NCBI GenBank assembly: GCA_946187345.1
Contig: CAMHQD010000006.1
Coordinates: 17,544-81,543, forward strand
Direction: 5' to 3'
DNA from: an uncultured Porphyromonadaceae bacterium
GTDB taxonomy: Bacteria; Bacteroidota; Bacteroidia; Bacteroidales; Muribaculaceae
DNA: 64,000 nucleotides
The notes beneath the pieces were generated by a model. The model had not been told where the DNA came from and did not search any database. It was given only the letters and a program-made list of their open reading frames with translations. A program made the position numbers and the translations under genes. Shown here in pieces: positions 56,483 through 64,000 of the stretch; within the stretch, counting starts at the first letter, position 1; each line of letters starts with the position of its first letter.

Positions 56483-57262
56483 GTGGAGATTAAAAAAATT
56501 CTCGTTTCCCAGCCACAGCCATCACAGGGCAAGTCGCCCTATTTTGATGTGGCGGCAAAGCACGGTGTGGAAGTTGTCTTCCGGCCGTTTATCAAAGTTG
56601 AAGGTCTCACGGCACGCGACTTCCGTAAGGAGAAAATCAACCTGCCGGAGTTCACGGCAATCATCTTTACGGCTCGCACGGCTGTTGACCATTACTTCCG
56701 CCTGTGCAAGGAGATGCGGCACACCGTGCCCGACACCACCAAGTACTTCTGTGCCACCGAGGCCATCGCGCATTATCTGCAGAAGTATATCGTCTATCGC
56801 AAGCGCAAGATTTTCTATTCCGAGACCGGCACGTTCGAGGACCTGATACCGTTGTTCCGCAAGCACGGCAAGGAGACTTACCTCATGCCCGTGAGCGATG
56901 TGCACAGCGACGCCAAGACCGGTGCCATTGACAATCTCGAGAATTTCTCCTACACCAAGGCGGTGATGTACCGCACGGTGAGCAACGACTTGAAGCCCGA
57001 CGAGACATTTGACTACGACATGGTGATTCTCTACACGCCTGCCGGCGTGAAGGCGCTCACCGACAATGTGCCCGACTATAAGGAGCGCGGCCTGGTCATC
57101 GGCGCCATGGGCGGCAAGACCATCGAGAGCCTGCGCGAGGCGGGCATTGAGGCCACCGTGGTGCTCTCGCCCGAAGCCACCTCGATGCCCGCGGCCATCG
57201 ACCTCTACCTCACCGACATTGAGGCAAAGGCAAAGAAGGCCGGCAAGACTGCCCGAAAATGA
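56483..57262 (+). CDS. hemD: Uroporphyrinogen-III synthase (probable GTG start at 56483 or TTG at 56477)
   Basis: 'KKILVSQPQPSQGKSPYFDVAAKHGVEVVFRPFIKVEGL', 'AIIFTARTAVDHYFRLCKEM', 'VILYTPAGVKALTDN'. Confidence 0.85.
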   Translation: MEIKKILVSQPQPSQGKSPYFDVAAKHGVEVVFRPFIKVEGLTARDFRKEKINLPEFTAIIFTARTAVDHYFRLCKEMRHTVPDTTKYFCATEAIAHYLQKYIVYRKRKIFYSETGTFEDLIPLFRKHGKETYLMPVSDVHSDAKTGAIDNLENFSYTKAVMYRTVSNDLKPDETFDYDMVILYTPAGVKALTDNVPDYKERGLVIGAMGGKTIESLREAGIEATVVLSPEATSMPAAIDLYLTDIEAKAKKAGKTARK

Positions 57263-57636
57263 ATTACCGCCTGACCAAGGACGACCGTCTGCACGGACGC
57301 ACCGCCATCAACAGCCTCTTTGCCGAGGGGCAGTCGTTGATGGCGTTTCCGTTGCGCGCCGTGGTCAGGCTCTACACCTCCGATTGCCCGCGGGCCCGCA
57401 TGATGGTGTCAGTCCCCAAGAAGCGCGTGCGCCGCGCTGTGGGACGCGTCAGACTGCGGCGGCTCGTGCGGGAGGCATACCGCCTGTGCCGTCACCGCCT
57501 GCTCGATGACGCCCTTGCCGGCGCCGGCAAGGGCGCGGACATCGCCATTTTATACCTTGACAGCGACATCGCCACATATGATGTCGTCAGCGCCAAGGTC
57601 GAGAACCTGCTCTCACGCGTGGCCGCATTGCTATGA
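57259..57636 (+). CDS. rnpA: Ribonuclease P protein component
   Basis: '[16 protein letters not shown]', '[30 protein letters not shown]'. Confidence 0.92.
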   Translation: MNYRLTKDDRLHGRTAINSLFAEGQSLMAFPLRAVVRLYTSDCPRARMMVSVPKKRVRRAVGRVRLRRLVREAYRLCRHRLLDDALAGAGKGADIAILYLDSDIATYDVVSAKVENLLSRVAALL

Positions 57637-57863
57637 AAACCATCGGCCGCATTATCGGGTGGTTGCTGATTCTGCCCATCCGCTTCTATCAGCGGTTCAT
57701 CTCGCCGCTCACACCGCCCGTATGCCGTTTCACGCCCACGTGCAGCCAGTATGCCGTGGAGGCCATCCGCAAGCACGGGCCGCTGAAAGGGCTTTGGCTG
57801 GCCGTCAAGCGCATCGCGCGCTGTCGCCCGGGCGGCGGCAGCGGATACGACCCCGTCCCGTAA
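57633..57863 (+). CDS. yidD: Membrane protein insertion efficiency factor
   Basis: '[63 protein letters not shown]'. Confidence 0.97.
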   Translation: MKTIGRIIGWLLILPIRFYQRFISPLTPPVCRFTPTCSQYAVEAIRKHGPLKGLWLAVKRIARCRPGGGSGYDPVP

Positions 57864-57900
57864 ACCCGAACTGATTTCAATAAACCGACATTATACACTC

Positions 57901-58710
57901 ATGAGCTCACTGACGATGCTGGGAACCGGCAACGCGATGGCGAGCCGGTGCTATAACACCTGCTTCGCGCTGCGCGCCGGCAAGACAACGCTGCTGGTGG
58001 ACGCCGGCGGCGGCAACGGCGTGCTCACGCAACTGCGGCGGGCCCACGTGCCGGTGGAGGACATCCATCACATCTTTGTCACACATAGTCACACCGACCA
58101 TATCCTGGGCGTGATTTGGGTTATCCGCCGCATCGTGCCCATGATGCACAACGGCAAGTTTGACGGCACGCTCACCATCTATGGCAATGACGTCGTGATC
58201 AATAACCTGCGAACGATGTGCCTGATGACGATGAGCACAAAGATCACCTCTCACTTTGACCATGACGTCATCTTCAACGTGGTGAGCGATGGCGAGACGC
58301 TCGCCGTGGGCGACTTGGCTCTCACCGCGTTTGACATCTCATCGCCGGTATCGACGACCAAGCAATATGGCTTTACTGCCGTGTTGCCCGACGGCCGGCG
58401 CCTCGCCACGCTGGGCGACGAGCCGTTTATCGAAACCGCGCGTCACCATGTGGAAGGCGTCGACTGGATGCTGTGTGAGGCGTTCTGCCTCTACAAGGAC
58501 CGGGAGCGGTTCCGCCCCTACGACAAGAACCACAGCACAGCGCTTGACGCGGCCATGACAGCGGCGCGGCTCGGTGTGAAAAACCTGGTGCTATATCACA
58601 CTGAGGACGTCACGCTCGCCACACGCCGCGAGGCCTACACCGCCGAGGCGGCAACCCGGTTTTCCGGCCCCATATATGTGCCGGATGACTTGGAGACTAT
58701 TACCCTGTAA
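57901..58710 (+). CDS. MBL-fold metallohydrolase (RNase Z-like)
   Basis: 'TLLVDAGGGNGVLTQL', 'HHIFVTHSHTDHILGVIWVIRR', 'LVLYHTEDVTL'. Confidence 0.88.
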   Translation: MSSLTMLGTGNAMASRCYNTCFALRAGKTTLLVDAGGGNGVLTQLRRAHVPVEDIHHIFVTHSHTDHILGVIWVIRRIVPMMHNGKFDGTLTIYGNDVVINNLRTMCLMTMSTKITSHFDHDVIFNVVSDGETLAVGDLALTAFDISSPVSTTKQYGFTAVLPDGRRLATLGDEPFIETARHHVEGVDWMLCEAFCLYKDRERFRPYDKNHSTALDAAMTAARLGVKNLVLYHTEDVTLATRREAYTAEAATRFSGPIYVPDDLETITL

Positions 58711-58753
58711 AATTTTCTGCACCCAATATTGCTTGTAATCGGTAGTTTTTCAC

Positions 58754-58761
58754 TAACTTTG
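58754..58761 (+). promoter_or_regulatory. -7 box TAACTTTG for the redox pair
   Basis: exact TAnnTTTG, 26 bp before ATG 58787. Confidence 0.55.
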
Positions 58762-58786
58762 CACACCAAAAAACCGATTATATTGT

Positions 58787-60268
58787 ATGTTACGTAAGAT
58801 AAGAATAACACTTGCCGCCTTGATGATGGCCGGTGTCACGTTGCTGCTGTTGGACTTCACCGGCGCGGTCCACTTGTGGCTGGGTTGGATGGCGCGCGTG
58901 CAACTGTTGCCGGCGGCGTTGGCCCTGAACGTGATTGTGCTGGCCGCGCTGGCCGCGCTCACGCTGCTGATAGGGCGCGTCTACTGCTCGGTGATATGCC
59001 CGTTGGGCATCATGCAAGATTTGATTTCCTCGTTGAGGAAGAAAAAATTCCGCTATCGCTACAGCCGCCCCGTCACATGGCTACGGTGGCTGATGGTGGC
59101 GGTGCTCGTGGCTGCGGTAGTGGCGGGCGTGGGCTCGATAGTGGCGCTGCTCGATCCGTATGGCAACTACGGCCGCATCGCCACCAACCTGCTGCAGCCG
59201 CTGTGGTTGTGGGGCAACAACGTGTTGGCGGCCGTGGCCGAGCACTACGACAGTTACGTGTTCTACAGCAAGGACGTGTGGCTGCGCGGCGGCGTGACGC
59301 TCGCCGTCGCCGTGGCGGTGCTCGCCCTGGTGGGCACTCTGGCATGGCGCGGCGGCCGCACCTATTGCAACACCATTTGCCCGGTGGGCACCGTGCTGGG
59401 CCTGCTCTCGCGCTGGTCGATTTTCAAGGTGCGCATCAATACCGATAAATGCGTCTCGTGCGGCCTGTGTGAGCGCGCGTGCAAGGCATCGTGCATCGAC
59501 AGCAAGAACCACAACATCGACTACTCACGCTGTGTGGTGTGCGGCAACTGTATTGACACATGCACCCACGGGGCGTTGAATGTTCTGCCCCCCGGTTCCG
59601 GCATGAAGGATGGGGAGCGCAAACCGGTGGAACAAGTTCAACAGGCCCGTCGGGCAATGCTCGTGGGAGGTGCAATCGTGATGGCCGACGCGGTGTTGGC
59701 CCAGACGGGCAAGAAGGTGGACGGCGGTCTGGCCGCGATTGAGGACAAGAAAGAGCCGCGCCGCACCACGCCGCTCACGCCGCCCGGGTCGCTTGGCGCA
59801 GACAATATGCGCCGGCACTGTACAGCGTGCCAGTTGTGTGTGGCGCAATGCCCCAACGACGTGCTGCGCCCCGGCGGTGACCTGATGACACTCATGCAGC
59901 CCGTGATGAGTTATGAGCGTGGCTATTGTCGGCCGGAGTGTAACCGCTGCTCCGAGGTGTGCCCTACGGGAGCCATCCGTCCAATCAGTGTTGAGGAAAA
60001 AGTGAGCACCGTCATCGGACACGCCGTGTGGATTAAAGAGAACTGCGTTGTGCTGCGTGACGGAGTGGCCTGCGGTAATTGCGCCCGGCACTGTCCCAGT
60101 GAGGCGATTATGATGGTGCAACTTGACCCGGATGATGAACTCTCGCCTATGGTGCCCGCGGTGGACCGCTCGCGTTGCATCGGGTGCGGAGCGTGTGAGT
60201 ATGTCTGTCCGGCGCGACCCTTCAGCGCCATCTATGTCGAGGGACACGACCGCCACTCCCTGAGATGA
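58787..60268 (+). CDS. Membrane 4Fe-4S polyferredoxin (NapH/NosR-like)
   Basis: N-terminal TMs with 'GRVYCSVICPLGIMQD' and 'GRTYCNTICPVGTVLG'; ferredoxin motifs 'CVSCGLCERACKASC', 'CTACQLCVAQCPNDV', 'CIGCGACEYVCP'. Confidence 0.9.
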   Translation: MLRKIRITLAALMMAGVTLLLLDFTGAVHLWLGWMARVQLLPAALALNVIVLAALAALTLLIGRVYCSVICPLGIMQDLISSLRKKKFRYRYSRPVTWLRWLMVAVLVAAVVAGVGSIVALLDPYGNYGRIATNLLQPLWLWGNNVLAAVAEHYDSYVFYSKDVWLRGGVTLAVAVAVLALVGTLAWRGGRTYCNTICPVGTVLGLLSRWSIFKVRINTDKCVSCGLCERACKASCIDSKNHNIDYSRCVVCGNCIDTCTHGALNVLPPGSGMKDGERKPVEQVQQARRAMLVGGAIVMADAVLAQTGKKVDGGLAAIEDKKEPRRTTPLTPPGSLGADNMRRHCTACQLCVAQCPNDVLRPGGDLMTLMQPVMSYERGYCRPECNRCSEVCPTGAIRPISVEEKVSTVIGHAVWIKENCVVLRDGVACGNCARHCPSEAIMMVQLDPDDELSPMVPAVDRSRCIGCGACEYVCPARPFSAIYVEGHDRHSLR

Positions 60269-60303
60269 TTCCGATCCATATAAGTAAATTTTTCTACCCG
60301 ATA

Positions 60304-61728
60304 ATGAAACGACGTGATTTCCTGAAGGCCCTCGGGGCGGGCACGGCCACCGTGGCCGGCGCCGCGCTTGCGGGCTGTGACAATGATAAACCGGCGGGCA
60401 AGCAACCCGGCGAGATGACGATGCGCGTCAACCCCAACACCGGCGACAGCGTGTCAATCCTCGGATACGGCATGATGCGCCTGCCGACTGTCGACTCGCA
60501 AGGAAGCGCCCGCGAGGACGGCGAGGCCGAGATTGACCAGGAGATGGTCAATCGCCAGGTGGACTACGCCTTAGAGCATGGCGTTAACTATTTCGACACG
60601 TCGCCGGCCTACTGCCGCGGCCGCAGCGAGCACAGCACGGGTATCGCCTTGAGCCGCCACCCGCGTGACAAATATTATATAGCCACTAAACTCTCCAACT
60701 TCAACCCCGAGACGTGGAGCCACGAGGCCGGTGTGGAGATGTTCCAAAACTCGCTCAAGGAGTTGCAGACAGACTATATCGACTATCTGCTGCTTCACGC
60801 CATCGGCATGGGCAAGGACGGTATGGCCGAGTTTGAGGCGCGCTATATCGACAACGGTATCCTCGACTACCTGATTGAACAGAAGCAGAAAGGCACCATC
60901 CGCAACCTGGGCTTCAGTTACCACGGCGACATAGCCGTCTTTGACCGCGCGCTGCAGATGCACGACCGTGGCGAGGTGCATTGGGACTTTGTCCAAATCG
61001 AACTTAACTACCTTGACTGGGAGCACGCCAAAGAGATAAATCCCCGCAATACCAACGCCGTCTATCTCTACGATGAGTTGGACCGCCGCGGCATTCCGGC
61101 GGTAATCATGGAGCCGCTGCTGGGCGGCCGCCTGTCACACCTGCCCGAGCCGCTGGCCAAGCGTCTGCTCAGCCACGACCCCGAGGCGAGTGTGGCCTCG
61201 TGGGCATTCCGCTATGCCGGCACGCGACCGCGCGTGCTGACGGTGCTCAGCGGCATGACGCTCATGGAGCACCTTGTTGACAATGTGGCCACTTATAGTC
61301 CGCTGGTGCCGCTCACCGACGACGAACTGGCCATGCTGGAGAAGTTGGGCAGCGACCTCGTTGGCTACCACACGGTGCCTTGCAACGATTGCAAATACTG
61401 TATGCCGTGCCCCTATGGCATCGACATTCCAGCCATTTTTATCCACTACAATAAGTGCCTGAGCGAGGGTGCGGTGCCTGATGTGGCCGAGCGGCCAGGC
61501 CAAGGCCAGGCCCTACATGGAGACGCAAAGGCTTCCACATCTGACAATTATCGTCGTGCGCGCCGCGACTTCCTCATCGGCGTGGACCGCGCGGTGCCGC
61601 GCATGCGTCAGGCCGACAAGTGCATCGGCTGCGGACAATGCTCGCCGCATTGTCCGCAGCGCATCGACATTCCACGCGAACTGCACCGCATCAGCGACAT
61701 CATCGAGCAGGTGCGCCGCAACCCGTGA
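60304..61728 (+). CDS. Aldo/keto reductase with 4Fe-4S domain and Tat/lipoprotein-like signal
   Basis: 'MKRRDFLKALGAGTATVAGAALAGC', 'GVNYFDTSPAYCRGRSE', 'CNDCKYCMPCPYGIDIP', 'CIGCGQCSPHCPQRIDIP'. Confidence 0.92.
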   Translation: MKRRDFLKALGAGTATVAGAALAGCDNDKPAGKQPGEMTMRVNPNTGDSVSILGYGMMRLPTVDSQGSAREDGEAEIDQEMVNRQVDYALEHGVNYFDTSPAYCRGRSEHSTGIALSRHPRDKYYIATKLSNFNPETWSHEAGVEMFQNSLKELQTDYIDYLLLHAIGMGKDGMAEFEARYIDNGILDYLIEQKQKGTIRNLGFSYHGDIAVFDRALQMHDRGEVHWDFVQIELNYLDWEHAKEINPRNTNAVYLYDELDRRGIPAVIMEPLLGGRLSHLPEPLAKRLLSHDPEASVASWAFRYAGTRPRVLTVLSGMTLMEHLVDNVATYSPLVPLTDDELAMLEKLGSDLVGYHTVPCNDCKYCMPCPYGIDIPAIFIHYNKCLSEGAVPDVAERPGQGQALHGDAKASTSDNYRRARRDFLIGVDRAVPRMRQADKCIGCGQCSPHCPQRIDIPRELHRISDIIEQVRRNP

Positions 61729-61763
61729 GTCGCACGTGGCCTCCATATCGGAAGGAAGGCCGG

Positions 61764-63674
61764 TTAAGGCGTTGGAGAGACGGTGTAGGAGCCGGTGGCG
61801 GAGACGCGCACGTAGGCGTCGGCACTGAAGTTATAGTTGGTCATCAGGTCATATTGCTTGCCACCGTTGTTATTGTTGATAATCCAGTTGGTGTCGCTGC
61901 CGCGCGAGTAGGCCTCGCCCATGTCAAACACCATCCACTCCGTGCCGGAGATGGTGGTTGTGCCGGAGGGCGTCACGCCGGGCCACGCCGCTTCCACGTC
62001 GCTATTGGTGGTCGACGACCAGACGTACATCGCGTAGGCACTCCAGCCCAGTTCGCTGTGAACGTACATCTTGTGGCCTGTGGGTTGCGGGTCGGGAACA
62101 GTGCCGCCCGGGTTGTTGAGGATATAGTCGAGCACATTGTTCACGTCGCCAACGTCCACCGCGCCGTCGCGGTTGACGTCGTAGCGGCTGTTGCCGCCCA
62201 TGACCAGCACGCGGTAGCCCTTGCCCTCGAGACGCAGTGTGGGAGTGGCTGTGAGTGTTGTCGTCTCGACCGTAGTGACGACACCAGCGCTCACGGTGCT
62301 GCTGTCGAGCCACTTGACGTAGTCACCCGGCGTGACGTTGCCCAGGGTGACGTCCACCGTGTTCTGGCCCATGTTGAGCACCACAAGCACCGTGCTGCCG
62401 CCGGCGGACTTGGTGAAGGCCAGCACGCTATTGGTGCTCACCGTGTGGAACGTGGGCACCACATCGTCGGCCAGCGCGGCCTGGGTGTGGCGCAGTGACG
62501 CGAGGGTGCGAACCGTGTTTTTCATCTTGCTATCTACCGTGTTCCAGTTCACCTTGCTGTCGTTGAAGTAGTCCAACTTCTGGTTGCAGCCGATTTCCTG
62601 ACCGTTGTAGAGCAGCGGCATGCCGTAGATGGTGAACATGAGCGTGGTCAACGCGTAGCGGTTGGCGCCGTAGAGGTCGGTGAGCGACTTGCCGCCGTCA
62701 TTGTAGTTCACATCGTGGTTGTTGAGGTAGACCATACGCGACACGGGAGCCGTCTTGCTGGCGTTGATGAAGCCGGCGCAGCGCGAGCGCAGGTTCTCGC
62801 CGCTGCTGCCGTTGGGGCCATACGCCGCCAACTGCCCCTGGAAGTTCCACGCATAGTCGTAGTCAAAGCCGGCGTTGAGCAGGCGCTTGACGTCCTGCAC
62901 GATGTCGGTCTCGCCCAGGAACCACACTGTCTTGCCGGCCTTGTGGCCCTTGATGAGCGGTATGGCCGACTGCCAGTAACTCGTGGGGATTGCCGTGCTC
63001 GAGATGTAGTCGCAGCGGTAGCCGTCCACGTCGGCCTCGTCAATCCAGTACTTGAGACAGTCGTTCATCGCGTCGCACAGGTCGGCGTTGTTGTAGTTGA
63101 GTTGATAGACGTCGCTATAGTTATTTGGGTGGACAATCGAGTTGCCGTTCTTGACGTAGTATTCGGGGTGCTCGGTGACCCATCGGGCGTTGGTGGCCGT
63201 GTGGTTGGGCACCCAGTCGAGCCACACCTGCATGCCCAGGCTGTGGGCGCGCGTGACAAAGTTCTTGAGGTCGGACACGGTGCCATACTTGGGGTTGACG
63301 GCCTTGAAGTCGGTGGCGGCATAGGGGCTGTTGATGCCGCCTCCTCGCGGATAGATGGGCATGAGCCACACGATGTCAACGCCCAGCGTCTTGAGTTCCT
63401 GCAGGCGCGCCTGCGCCGCCTGCAGCGTGCCGGCCTCGGTAAATGAGCCCACATTCATCTCATAGATGACGCGGTTTTTGTCGCCCAGCGGCGTGGTGTC
63501 GTCGATAGTGACCGCCGGGGCGTCGGCGTTGTCGCCGGTGAGAATACGCTCAAGCACGGCGTTCACGTCGCCCACGTCCACTGTGCCGTCCATGTTGATG
63601 TCACAAGGCACAGCCGCCGCCGCGCCCATCGTCGCGGCGACTATCGCCGCAATCAGTAGTAGTTTCCGTCTCAT
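61764..63674 (-). CDS. GH13 alpha-amylase with N- and C-terminal single dockerin-like repeats and C-terminal CBM-like module
   Basis: 'VDIVWLMPIYPRGG', 'GMQVWLDWVPNHTA', 'VDGYRCDYIS', 'YLNNHDVN'; 'DINMDGTVDVGDVNAVLERIL' (N) and 'DVNRDGAVDVGDVNNVLDYIL' (C); tail 'GWSAYAMYVWSSTTNSDVEAAWPG'. Confidence 0.92.
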   Translation of the reverse strand: MRRKLLLIAAIVAATMGAAAAVPCDINMDGTVDVGDVNAVLERILTGDNADAPAVTIDDTTPLGDKNRVIYEMNVGSFTEAGTLQAAQARLQELKTLGVDIVWLMPIYPRGGGINSPYAATDFKAVNPKYGTVSDLKNFVTRAHSLGMQVWLDWVPNHTATNARWVTEHPEYYVKNGNSIVHPNNYSDVYQLNYNNADLCDAMNDCLKYWIDEADVDGYRCDYISSTAIPTSYWQSAIPLIKGHKAGKTVWFLGETDIVQDVKRLLNAGFDYDYAWNFQGQLAAYGPNGSSGENLRSRCAGFINASKTAPVSRMVYLNNHDVNYNDGGKSLTDLYGANRYALTTLMFTIYGMPLLYNGQEIGCNQKLDYFNDSKVNWNTVDSKMKNTVRTLASLRHTQAALADDVVPTFHTVSTNSVLAFTKSAGGSTVLVVLNMGQNTVDVTLGNVTPGDYVKWLDSSTVSAGVVTTVETTTLTATPTLRLEGKGYRVLVMGGNSRYDVNRDGAVDVGDVNNVLDYILNNPGGTVPDPQPTGHKMYVHSELGWSAYAMYVWSSTTNSDVEAAWPGVTPSGTTTISGTEWMVFDMGEAYSRGSDTNWIINNNNGGKQYDLMTNYNFSADAYVRVSATGSYTVSPTP

Positions 63675-64000
63675 CAAGGTTTGAATTTTGATCCGGTTGT
63701 TAATAGTATAAAACGTTAGTTTGGCCGTTCCATCCGGAACAGACTGCAAAGTTATGAATATTCTGCCGATTAACCATCATTCTCTCCGTTTTTCCCCTCG
63801 AAAAATCCGAAAAACTCGGGTCACCCGCAAAAACCTGTGTTTGAAATAGGATTGAGCTGATATCAGTATCGATAATGTGGATGTAGTCACATCGTAGGAT
63901 ATTGAGGAGTGGGCACGCGGTCAAGCCAATGCTTAAGTCATGGAGAGACATCTTCGATGTCACCATTGCCCAGCATTGAGGTGACGACTGTTATATGGCA

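Noticed and set aside
63700-63966. 88-aa minus-strand ORF at the window end
   Set aside because: No recognisable family; overlaps the amylase 5' region; probably non-coding, though the window end prevents checking the neighbouring gene

Overview
The window looks like a contiguous chromosomal segment of a gut-type Bacteroidales (Bacteroidota). Evidence: many TAnnTTTG -7 boxes, Bacteroidetes-type gene content, and GC-rich coding with AT-rich intergenic DNA. All calls come from reading the sequence and the supplied ORF translations; no database search was run. Left third (about 2.5-27.6 kb): a surface-polysaccharide locus with GT2, two GT4, beta-helix, CotH kinase, two acyltransferase-3, flippase, two MBOAT-SGNH pairs, an ACP/VOC/FkbH module, a Wzy-like polymerase, Wzc and Wza. 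Middle: a rubredoxin-ferritin protein, lysS, a DUF4143 ATPase, a sigma/anti-sigma operon, parA, a membrane pyrophosphatase and cdd. At about 39.8-47.8 kb lies the best candidate for an undescribed system: a protein with tubulin/FtsZ-like G-rich motifs, a 1143-aa protein with actin/Hsp70-like ATPase motifs, and small membrane proteins, with an AAA/PD-(D/E)XK gene between the two large ones. Right end: argR, sbcDC, pyrH, lgt, LOG, hemD-rnpA-yidD, a redox pair, and a GH13 amylase with one dockerin-like repeat at each end. Other notable features: direct-oriented word-repeat palindromes flanking a polysaccharide sub-cassette, phased A-tracts with 32-33 bp spaced motifs upstream of the DUF4143 ATPase, a TolC/MFS gene-remnant junction, and a frameshifted PIN toxin. 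No rRNA, tRNA, CRISPR array or intact transposase was recognised.
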